NCBI GenBank assembly: GCA_028751875.1
Contig: CM054140.1
Coordinates: 11,704,981-11,768,980, forward strand
DNA length: 64,000 nt
Source: Rapana venosa
Lineage: Eukaryota > Mollusca > Gastropoda > Neogastropoda > Muricidae
Direction: 5' to 3'
A program made the position numbers and the translations under genes. Of this stretch, positions 12,588 to 24,200 are shown piece after piece. The notes under the pieces were generated by a model that was not told the origin of the DNA, made no database searches, and saw nothing but the letters and a program-made list of their open reading frames with translations. The number at the start of each line of letters is the position of its first letter. The stretch's first letter is position 1.

Positions 12588-15220
12588 TGGAATTATTATA
12601 ACATGTCGGACACTAAAACACACCATATGACTGATGCTCAATGTTTCATTAAAGTTTTCTTTCCTTCTTTGTGCTCAACTCACTCAGCCCTGCCAGTTGT
12701 CTCCCCTGCTGTTCATCACATTGTGTCCATCATTTGTAAGGGTTAGTAAAGGAATCGCTAAAGAAAATTACTGCAAGTTAATACACTTTCAGAAATGGCA
12801 TAATGATACCTTCAGTTAGCTGGTATCAAAGTATAAAGCTTCTTCATCTTCTAGCTGGTGGAGATAGGTTTTACAAAAAATTATCCAGGACTTCTTTCAT
12901 ATCAATTAAATATAGGGTCAGGGTACAAATGTACCTATCAAACACATAAAGATTGGAAAATATGTTCTGGTTGTTGTCTTTGGTTTTTGTTGTTGTTGTA
13001 AGAAAAACGATTTTTCTTGGTTAGAGTTCCAAGGTTCACCAATGGTGAGATTTTGCACAAAACACTGTTTGCCCACAAGTAAGGTAGCCACAACCCATCT
13101 TTGGGGATGATGTCTAAAACAGTGTACAAGCAGTTCTTTTTAGATTTTGTCGTCCGCTCCTACTGGTACACAGTGGTTCACTCTTCAAAAAGGCAGAACA
13201 GGTTTTAACGTGTGCTGAAGATGTTCTGCGTGTGTTCATACACAGAACCTCAATTATGGATAGTCTCATTCAAAGGACTTTGAGGGGAGTGAAGCCAGTA
13301 CTGATGTTAATTGAGGAAAAAACGTCCCCTCAGACAGGTGTCTCTGAGGTGGTTTGAACTGGTGCCATCAGAGTGTGAGTTCACCGCTCTAACCATTCTG
13401 CTATCCTGCTCCCCTATATTGGTACATTCAAAAGAGAAATAGGCCAAAACTGCTTTAATTTCTTCTCTTGTTTGCTTTTTACACCATCAGGTGTGTTTTT
13501 GAGAAATAGTGGCATGTTCCTCTCAGCTCCTCTCGTGGGCCGTACAGCTTGGTTTGTAGGGTTATTTATCTCCGTAGCCACACCATCTTCCTCAGGTCAC
13601 TGAATCAGCGTGCACCTCTGAAGGATGTGCTCGCCAGTCTGGTTTTCTTTACCACTGCTTTTATTTAGCTTGTAATGTCATCGTAGTGTCATACCTTGAT
13701 GCAAAAATATATATATATATATAAATCTCACATTCCCAATCTGGAATGTTCATCTGAAACAGCTGTGCGACAAACATTCGCAGTTGGGAACAAGAGGACA
13801 GTGGGAGTTAAGAAAGAACATGAAACCCTTGACCCATGCGTGGTGTGTGCAGTACAACGCGGTGTTTGGCATAGCAGTGTCAGTGGACACCAGCCAGATA
13901 TTGGAGTACTGGTGTGGACCTCGGCAGGATTACCAGTTCCCCAAAAACATACAGTGGCAGTTCAAGACCGACACCGACCTCTACAAGTTTCTGGAGGTGA
14001 GATCTGACAGAGCTCAAGACTGACGCTGATCTGTGTGAATGTTTGATGGGAGGATGTGATGTGATACATACATATACAGAGAGGTTGAGAGAGAGCGAGT
14101 GTGCAGAGATGGAAGAATGAGGAGTGGAAGGGAAGGATGGAGAGTTTGGTGAATGTGACGTGTTTAAAGGATAATATGTACAGGAGTGCCTACCCCTACA
14201 ATTTTTCCATAGTTTTTTCCATAAAATGGTTTTCACCTCATCAGAAATACGCTTTTTCTCTTTGCTATGCTACCGTCATTCTCTATGAGATTTTCCATTT
14301 TAGCACAGCTGTGCTGTAAATGGCCATTCTTTCTTCTGTGTGCATGTGTGTCTGTATACAGTGTGTACAAAATGGCAGACTGTGAAACTGTCCGCGCTTG
14401 AGAACAGGAAAGCAATGAGGCCAATAGCCAAATTTGTTCATTATTTAAGAAGATGACTGCGCAGATTTCCTGCAGAACACTTTCAGAAAGGAACATGGTA
14501 CTTCCACCAAGTCAGAAATGTCAGCACTCTGCTTTTGCATGGCATGACCTGGTTACTTCAGTTATGACTTTTCTTAGACGTTTGCAGCTTATGGCAGATT
14601 CAATCTCAAGATTCTTGTTTCATTTTTTGAAATATTAAAAGAAAGGAGGTGGACAGTACTTTTGAAGCCTGTGGAACCACTTGTCATGAGACTGATCTGC
14701 TTTGTTGTGTGTGTGTGTTTCCTGCACATCATCTTGAAATTAAGCTATTTTGTTATGTCATCATTATGTTAACATGGGCACATATATGTGCAGTGTGTGA
14801 TTGTGTTGCTGTGTTTGCAGGAGAAGGCATCCCCAACAGGCATCACCTTCTCACCTGATGGAAAGCTGATGGCTGTCATGGCAACAGACAGGAAGGTGGG
14901 TGCAGGAGTGTTTCGCTTTCTCATAACAGGATTTACACAAGATCCTGAATTTTTAGGCCCTCCCTTTTCAAGTGCTTGAAAGTTTTTGATTGGGGGGAAG
15001 GGGGCATCCTTGTGTTTACGGTCAGAAAGGTCTTTATCTTTCGGTGGGTTATAGAAACACTCTACCCAGCGAGCAACCTGTCCAATGAACTGAGCTGCTC
15101 TGAAGTGGGAATGTGTCAGCTGAGGCCAGCAGACTGGCCTCCTGTAAAGTTACAAGCACAGGAGAAAGCCAGGCTTTACTCAGCCCACCCAATAAAGGAA
15201 CGCATAGAGAGAGGAGAGAG

Positions 15221-15263
<43 letters not shown>

Positions 15264-18200
15264 GTACAGCAAAATGTCCACAGAGAAGAAGCCCCCTTTT
15301 AGCAAAAGTTCTAATCCTTCTTTTCTTTTTTCTTTCCTCAGCTAGAGTTTCGAGATCACCGGTAGTGAGATTTTGCGTATGTGGCCGTTTTCCCACCATT
15401 TGCATTTTGACCTCGGGAATCTATCCATTTTTACTTCTTATCTCCATCCTGATGAATGGTCAGGCATTGTGAAATCAAGGTATCAGGAATATAGTGTCAT
15501 GGTTCCTTTCCCTTTATTTTTTTAACATTTGTTATTCATTTTTGTTTTATTCTTCCCCCATGGGGTTGCTGGGGGCCTGTCAGTATAAACAGCATCCCCA
15601 CCTTCTGGAAATTCTGTGCTAGGAATTCCTTCCATTCTACCCCTCTCGCTGTTCCTGCCTTGTTTCTTTTCTTCCTGTCACCTCCTTCTTGTCTTGGTCC
15701 ATTCTCCTGCCTGTTTTTTCCCCAGAAAGACTCAAAAGAAAACATTTCTCTCCCATGCTGAAGTCGGATGCCCTGGACATGACAACACATTTTTCACTCA
15801 TATGACAGACAACACTAGTTGCTGTCTGAGCATTGGATGATGAAGAAGAAGTCTTTTACGTGTGTGTGTGTGTGCGCGCATGTGTGTGTGTGCGTGTGGT
15901 GTGGTGTGTGTGTGCATGTGCGCGTATGTGTGTGTGTGTGTGCTTGTGTGTATGTATGTGTGCGTGTATGTGTGTGTGTTGTGTGTGTGTGTGTGTGTGT
16001 TGTAGGTGCGGGTGTTCAGGTTCAGGACGGGGAAGCTGTGGAAGGTGCTGGACGAGACGTTACAGCGCTTCAGCGAACTGCAGCAGCTGAAGCAGCAGGT
16101 GCCCAACATGGAGTTTGGCCGGCGTCTGGCTGTTGACAGGGACCTGGAGAAATCCTCCAGCTTCAAGTACTGCAACCTGTGTAAGTAAGATCTGTAACAC
16201 TGCTGCTGCTGCTGTTCTCTCTGGAACAGGGACCCAAGGGGGAAGAGAGAAGAGTTTTGTTTTGTGGATTGTTTTTTTTAAGTGGGCATGATTGTTTGAG
16301 AAAACTAAAGGTTACAGTGAGGCTTTAAAAAAAAGTCATATGTTATCTTTGTTGCACGCTGCAATTTTAGGAGTTCTAGCGGAGGCCTGTATTCATTAAC
16401 TCTGTGTATCTCTTGGACCTGACTGCTGTAGGATGAAGGGGTGAAGGACACGTAGAGTTAAGTTTTGTTGCACAATATCAGGCCAGATTTTGTTATTGTA
16501 AAATGATCATCATGTGACGGATGCTACAGCTGAGTGGTGAAGACCGTCTCACCCATGGTGAGATTTTCTGTATGAGACTGCTTTTACCCACCATGAAGGT
16601 AGCTGCATTCCAGCTTCAGGGATGATTTCTAAACACATCTGTGTACTTGTGCTTTTCAAAATGTCATCTGCTCCTACTGGCACAAAATAGCTTACTCTTC
16701 GAAGACCAATGTGCATGCATTTTTTAAGGTATATTTTTTGATCACCTGTTCTTACCAGCACATAGGACCTACTCTTCCAAAAGGGTTTTAACATGTGCAC
16801 AAGATGTTCAGTTTATAGTGTCATCCTTGTAGTGTCATCCAAAGGACTTTTGTAGGAGTGAAGGTAGCACTGATGTTAACTCCATGGAGAAAATCCCCTT
16901 GAACAGGCGTCTTGATGGTGGCACGGACCTGGGCTATATCTCAGGCCATCAACTCACAAGTGCAATGCTCCTGCTCACGCCTCCTCCACCCCTACCCATT
17001 CTAAACAAATAACGTCTAGGCTGCCATTCCGCTCCTTCTGAGACATTGACCTTCCATTTTGTAGCCATTGATTGTGTAGCGGTTGTGTTGTGGTGTTTGA
17101 TGAAAATGACTTCTGATAGCTGTGGTTGCAGTGTTTGATGAAAATGACTTCTGATTCTGTAGCTGTTGTGTTGCAGTGTTTGATGAAAGTGTCCTCTGAT
17201 AGCCGTTGTGTTGCCGTGTTTGATGAAAATGACCTCTGATTGTGTAGCCATTGTGTTGCAGTGTTTGATGAAAGTGGAAACTTCCTGCTGTATGCCACGA
17301 TGTTGGGAGTAAAAGGTAGCCATTGCAGTTGTTTGGTGGTGTTTTGTTGTCTGTGGTGCTGTGTCTGTCTGTTGATGTCATTGTGTCTGTCTGCTAGTCT
17401 GCTTTTCTTTCCTGGCCTGCCTTTAATGTGTGTGTGTGTGTATGTGTGTGCTATGGTTTTGATCCCTGTCCCTTCCCCATTCTGCCACTTTCATGTCGGA
17501 TTCCTTCCTTCTCCTCCTGTATTCTACATGTGCATCTGCAGGGTTTGTTCTTTGTGCTTTATGATCCATTTCTCCACCTATCCACCCACCCGTCAATTCA
17601 TTCAATTACTCATTTACTCATTCAGTCACTCACCTATTCTTGCTGTCACTCATCCACTTATCCTTTCATTCACTCATCCACTTATCCTTTCATTCACTCA
17701 TCCACCCATTTATGCTATCCTTTGATCAATCCATTCATCCATACCAACACCAGTACTTTATCATCTCAGTAAGCAGAGACATTCATGTGGGTTACAAGCC
17801 ATACATTCTTCTTGACAGCAACTCCAAAGGTCACCAGCCATAATTACATAAGAACAATAAACATAAATTCAATTATCCATCCACCCATCCATCCAATAAA
17901 TTAATCAGTGAATCGTCCATCTAGCCAGCCAACCATCCTATCTCATCCTATCTCATCCAGTCCCGTCCCATCCAATCCCATCCATCTGTCTGTTCATTCC
18001 TTCATTCACTCATTCATTCGTTCATTCGTTCACTCCTTCCCTCCTTCACTCCTTCACCCTGGTGTCTGCGCAGTGATCAACCTGCACACCAACAGCTGCT
18101 CCAGGATGCTGGGCAAGCCGGAGAACACTCGCTTCCTGCATCTGGGGCTCTTTCAGGGGGCGGGCAAGCCCAAGCAGAAGATGGACGCGGAGATGATGGC

Positions 18201-21200
18201 CTCGGACAACCCGCTGCTGGAGAGCACCTTCGTGGACCCCATCCTCTTCTGCACCGCCTTCAAAAAGAACCGCTTCTACATGTTCACCCAGCGAGAACCC
18301 GACGACACTCATGCGTAAGTCCTCCTTTGAAGGTGGAGTACGGCTGCCTTTATGGTGGGGGTAGTTGCAAAGTTGGAGTGGGGGGGTGGGGGGTGGGATA
18401 GCTGAGTGGTTAGAGCGTTGCGCTTGTGATCTGACGGTGCGGGATCAAGCCACCACGCAGGTGCCTGTTTTAGGGGATTTTTTTTACCCTGGAGTTAACA
18501 TCGGTGCTGACTCCCACTATCCCAAAAGTCCTTTGGATGAGACTATAAGCTGAGACTAAACGTTAAAATTCTGTTATGCTTTTCAGAAGAGTAGGCCATT
18601 TTGTGCCAGTAGGAACAGATGACATGTTTTAAAAATGTATGCTCACGGGTGTCATGTTTTAAATACTATCCCTGAAGCGAGAATGCAGGCTACCTTAATA
18701 TTTTTTTTTTGGGGGGGGGGGGAGGTTGCATAGGCAAAATCAATTTGTGAACTTGAGAGCTGAAGCCAAGGAAAAGGGGTTAAAAGAAAAGGGGGTTGTG
18801 CCTGCCTGTATGATGGTGTTTTGGGGTGTGCTGCTGTACTTGTCGTGCATTGTTTGTGTGTGTGTGCATATATGTGTGTGTGTGTGGATTCCCATGTGAA
18901 ATTGATAGGAGTATTCTTTAATGTAGTGGATGTGAAATGTATGATATTTTAATGTTAAGACAGGTAAGGTGGAGAATAGAGTGAGAAATTTTGAGTGTAC
19001 TGTTTTTGATATGGAAAAAAATGTTCAATGCTTTGAAAATTAGTATAAAAAAAAGAGTAAAAAATTTGAAGTATTTTGTTAAATTTTGTGAATCTGATTT
19101 GTCTGTATTCAGATCATACAAATGAAGAAAAACAAAAAAAGAGTAAAATGAAAAATGTCTTGGTTGTAAAGTATAATATTGGTGCCTTTGTGAGGTGTGA
19201 ATAGACAAAGAAAGAAGGGGGTTAATCAACAGATGTTTCACTTGAAAAAGAAAGAAGGGAGGTAATCAACAGATGCTTGTCTAGAAAAAGAAAGGGGGTA
19301 ATCAACAGTATTTTTCCCGTCATGTGTGCAGAGCTGACGCAGAGAGAGACATCTTCAATGAGAAACCGTCCAAAGAAGAAGTTCTGGCAGCTACACAGGT
19401 AGTTCTTTTATCTTCTGTAGTTTGTTGTATGGTGCCCCTTGGGTCAAGAAGACTGAGAAATGTGTCATGTAGTGTAGTGCAGTGTAAAGGGGGTTGAATT
19501 TGTTTGAAGACCTGACTCTAGATGGTGTGGTTTTTTTATAAATGGAAAGATTTGGGTGGGTGGGTTTTTTTTCTGTCCGTTTCGTTTGTTTTCTTACAAA
19601 GTATATTTTGTATAGGGTTATATGTATGAAAATGTAATTCAAGCTTCCTTCTCCTGTCTATATATAAACGCTTGTATTCATAGTTCCTTGAGATTTGGAA
19701 TTAAAAAGTGTTGTTTTTCTTCAACTCAAGTCTGTATGGCAGTGATTTCTAGCATAGGTAGCTTTCATATAAACATTCTAGGTGTAAAAATATGTATGGG
19801 CAATGCTAAGAGCCATTTTCATCCATGGGGCCAGCACTTCAGCTCTGACTTATCCCAGTGTCCACTTCACCACCATGTCATCTTCACTTTGATGATCAGA
19901 TGATGAGCACTGCACAGTTGTGGCCATGGAATTTAGACAGTTATGAGCAAACAAGAACAGCTGTGACAGAAACATACTGCCAGAACTGTAAATCTAGCTA
20001 CCATAAAGATTTGTTTTTAATCATCGTCCCTTGGCAAGAAAGAGTGTGTTTCTAGGCGTATTGGTCAAGTTTTTGTGGAACAGAAGCTGAGAACTTGACA
20101 GCAGCTGGGGTTTTCCTCCAGCTTTCATTATTTTCTGCTCATCATAGGTTTTTTGGGTTTGTTTTGTTTAGCTGGTTTCGTGTTGGTATGTATCACATGT
20201 ATGTGTGTGTTTTGCAGGATGCAGCATACACGCGTGTGTCTGACAGTTGTACGATATACACCACCATGGGTGATATTCAGTGCAAGCTGTTTGCCAAAGA
20301 GTGAGTTTTCCCTGAGAAAGTGTGTGTGTGTGTGTGCTTTGGTTGGTTTAACGTGTTTAATCATCATCATCATCATCATCCCTTGGTCGGGACGACCGTT
20401 GGGGTACCCACACGGATGCTGCAAGTGGACCGCCAAATGGTTCTGTCCTGGGCTGCTTTCAGGAGGTTTGGTACAGTGAGGCCGGTCCACTCCTTGATGT
20501 TGGATATCCAGCTTTTGCGTGGTCATCCCTGCCTCCTTGCTCCTTCCACCATTGCCTGTGTTCCACGTGTTTAATGTGTGTGTGTATATGTGTGCTTTGG
20601 TTGGTGTGATGTGTGTGTGTGTGAGAAGAGAGAGAAAGAAGAAGAGAGAGGTGGGGTTGTATGATTTTTGCTTATTTTATGTGCCTTTTCAACTATTTCT
20701 TTTCATTGTTTATTCATGTGGATGGATTGATGGATTGGTAGTCTGAAGATAGCATCAATCAGTCCATCAATTAGTCCTTTGACCAAGATGGTCATCGTGG
20801 GGACATGAAGGAATGCTTTGGTCGACAGTTACCTCCAGGCTGGTCTGTCTTCAGCCATTCACTGCAACGCAGCCATGTCGATGCTGGTCTAGCCTGGAAA
20901 GTGAGGAGGTGTGGTTTGATTTCATCTGGAGCTTGGCTCTCTCTTCAGAGTCAACAGTGTGCAGACTCCAGATCCCATCCAGCACTCTGGTGAAACTTGA
21001 AACTCTAGGATCCATGTGTTAACACAGACTTACGGTTATGCATGCATGCATGTTTCATCCCATCTTTGGTGGGAGTGGATGATCAAATAAAAACACATGT
21101 ACACTGATGTCATGTAAAGACTTTGCTCTTGAAGTCTGAATATGGTGACCTTAGTGTCAGGAAAACAGTCACATAGGCTAAAAATCTCACCCATACTGAA

Positions 21201-24200
21201 CCTCTGAGTTCCAATGGAGGACCAAGGGAGAAGTTTTCTGTGATCCACAGGGCTGTAAGTATCATGAATGACTGGTGGGTAGACTGTAAAAATGGCTGGG
21301 ATTTTTTGTTAATTTGGAATTTTTCGTAACTGCAGACTCGGGGTAGGCTGCTTGTCTGAACATGGCAGTTTTCAAAGTGTTGCTGCTGTGTGTCAGATGT
21401 CCCAAAACGGTGGAGAATTTCTGCGTGCACAGTCGGAACAAGTACTACGACAATCACCGGTTTCACCGTGTCATCAAGAGCTTCATGATACAGACTGGAG
21501 ACCCACTAGGTGAGGCAGTGGCCCGTTTCTGCTGCAGTCTTTGTTTGAGAATTGCTCTGTATAGGTTGGCCTGTCAATCTCTCTCTCTTTCTCTCTTTTC
21601 CCTTTTAACACATTTATGTGCACCGAAAGGACCTCAGAAAGAAAGGAAGCATCTTGAAAGAGTTATGTATTCTTTTCAGCTGTTTCAGATATTTTTGTAG
21701 GAACCTTTAAGTTAGGAGGTTGATAAGGCACCAAACAATTGCAGGAGTAATAATTATGTTACCTTCTCCCTTTATGTTTCTAGCTATATCTTTTTTGTCT
21801 TTTTTTTTAAAGGAAAAAATGGAAAGAAAAGTGGGTAAGAAACCCTTTGCTTCCAGAATAAGGGAGTTTCTTCAAAGTTTATACATTTTGTCCATATAAA
21901 ATAATGACAGTAGACTGTCGTGATTATAATCCACAAAAAGTTGCAATAGTTTAATACAGATGTATATATTTTTGTCTTTTATTTTTCTGTTGTTTCATTG
22001 CATAGCTATCAACTCGTTACCAAAGACACTGGCCTGAACTGAAGCTTATGATGGGCTTCAAAATGTTGCAAAATAGTTTGTTCATTTCAGAGCCATGAAA
22101 CTTTTACCAAAACAGCTTTCATTACCTTCGACTCAGTGTGCTTCTTTGTGAAGATCTTAGGCAAAAGTCTTATGCCAAAAATCATAGCAAAGAGTAGAAT
22201 GTATCAGAAAGATGTGTAGCGCTAGCCATCCATTCTGAAAGGAGATGAGGAGGATCAGCAGAACCATTCAACACATCCCAGCAGGGTTTGGGTAGTGGGT
22301 TTTTTTCTTTTTGTCTTTGGGTTTCTTTTTTTGTAACCCAACAGGTGTGTGTGACCACTTTTTGCCCACCATGAAGGTAGCCGCATTTCAACTTTGGGGA
22401 TGTATGCTGGGTATGTGCGTGTTTCCGTAACTTACCCAACGATGAACATAGTGAAGTACGGGATCTTTAACTTTAACATGCATATTTGATCATCTGCATG
22501 TGTATATATACAAAGGGAATTAAGGCACTGGCAGGTCTGCACTTGAAATTGACCTGGGAGATCGTAAAAGTCCTCACTTTTAATTCATCAGATGTTGCCG
22601 AGATTCAAACCCGCGTCTTCATGGACCCATGGGGTTGAAGTCAAACAGTCTTAACCACTCGGCTATGGTGTAAGTCATCTTGATATTACAAAGAGCTTGT
22701 AGTCCAGTTGTTTAGTTTGGGAAGAGTGGGAACTGGTTGGTATGTTTTTTAGTGTTTGTTTTGTCTCTAAACGTGAAGAGTCCTGATGATGCTGATGTGA
22801 TGACTGCTGCTGGCTAGGCTGGTGACTGACTGCTGACTGACTGACTGGCTGGCTGACTGGCTGCTGACTGACTGACTGGCTGGCTGGCTGACTGACTGGC
22901 TGCTGGCTGGCTGACTGGCTGACTGACTGCTGACTGACTGACTGACTGACTGGCTGGCTGACTGACTGACTGACTGACTGACTGACTGACTGACTGACTG
23001 ACTGACTGACTGACTGACTGACTGACTGACTGACTGACTGACTGGCTGACTGACTGTTTGGTTGTGGCAGGCAACGGCACAGGTGGGGAGTCGATCTGGG
23101 GCGGGGAGTTTCAGGACGAGTTTCACCAGAACCTGCGCCACGACCGCCCCTACACCCTGTCCATGGCCAACGCCGGGCCCAACACCAACGGCTCTCAGTT
23201 CTTCATCACCGTCGTCCCCTGCGTGAGTAGCGCTGGGGGGATAGCATATCGATCGTGTGGGTGTGCAAGTGTGTATGTGTGTGTTTGTGTGTGCAGCATG
23301 TGTGAGTATGGTTACTTGTTTGTGCTTGAACGAGTGTGAAGATAATTATGTCTATGAATACATCATGAACTGCTGTGTTGTAATGGGTGGTGTGTGTTTT
23401 CAGTGTGCTGTAATGGGTGGTGTGTGTTTTCAGTGTGCTGTAATGGGTGGTGTGTGTTTTCAGTGTGTTGTGATGGGTGGTGTGTGATTTCAGTGTGTTG
23501 TAACGGGTGGTGTGTTGTAACGGTGGTGTGTTGTAAGGGTCCTGTGTGTTGTAAGGGTCCTGTGTGTTTCAGTGTGTTGTAACGGGTGGTGTGTGTTGTA
23601 ACAGGTGGCGTGTGTTTTCAGTGTGTTGTAATGGGTGGTGTATGATTTCAGTGTGTTGTAATGGGTGGTGTGTGATTTCAGTGTGTTGTAACGTGTGGTG
23701 TGTGATTTCAGTGTGTTGTAACGGGTGGTGTGTGATGTTTTCAGTGTGTGTGTGTAACAGGTGGTGTGTGTTTTCAGTGTGTTGTAATGGGTGGTGTGTG
23801 TTGTAGGTGTGTGTGTAAGGGTGGTGTGTGTTTTCATGTGTTGTAATGGGTGGTGTGTGCTGTAATGGAGGGTGTGTGTTTTCAGTGTGTTGTAATGGGT
23901 GGTGTGTTGCTGTAATGGGTGGTGTGTGTTTTCAGTGTGTTGTAATGGGTGGTGTGTGTTTTCAATGTGTTGTAATGGGTGGTGTTTTGTTGTAATGGTG
24001 GTGTGTGTTTTCATGTGTTGTAATGGGTGGTGTGTGATTTCAGTGTGTTGTAATGGGTGGTGTGTGTTTCAATGTGTTGTAAGGTGGTGTGTGTTTCAGT
24101 GTGTTGTAACGGGTGTGTGTGTGTTTCAGTGTGTTGTAACGGGTGTGTGTTCGTGTGTTGTAAGGTGGCGTGTGTTTTCAGTGTGTTGTAATGGGTGGTG

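Noticed and set aside
22767..23141. Open frame of Ser-Val-Ser-Gln repeats on the - strand
   Set aside because: Shadow of the (CTGA)n array and of PPWD1 exon 15 on the other strand.
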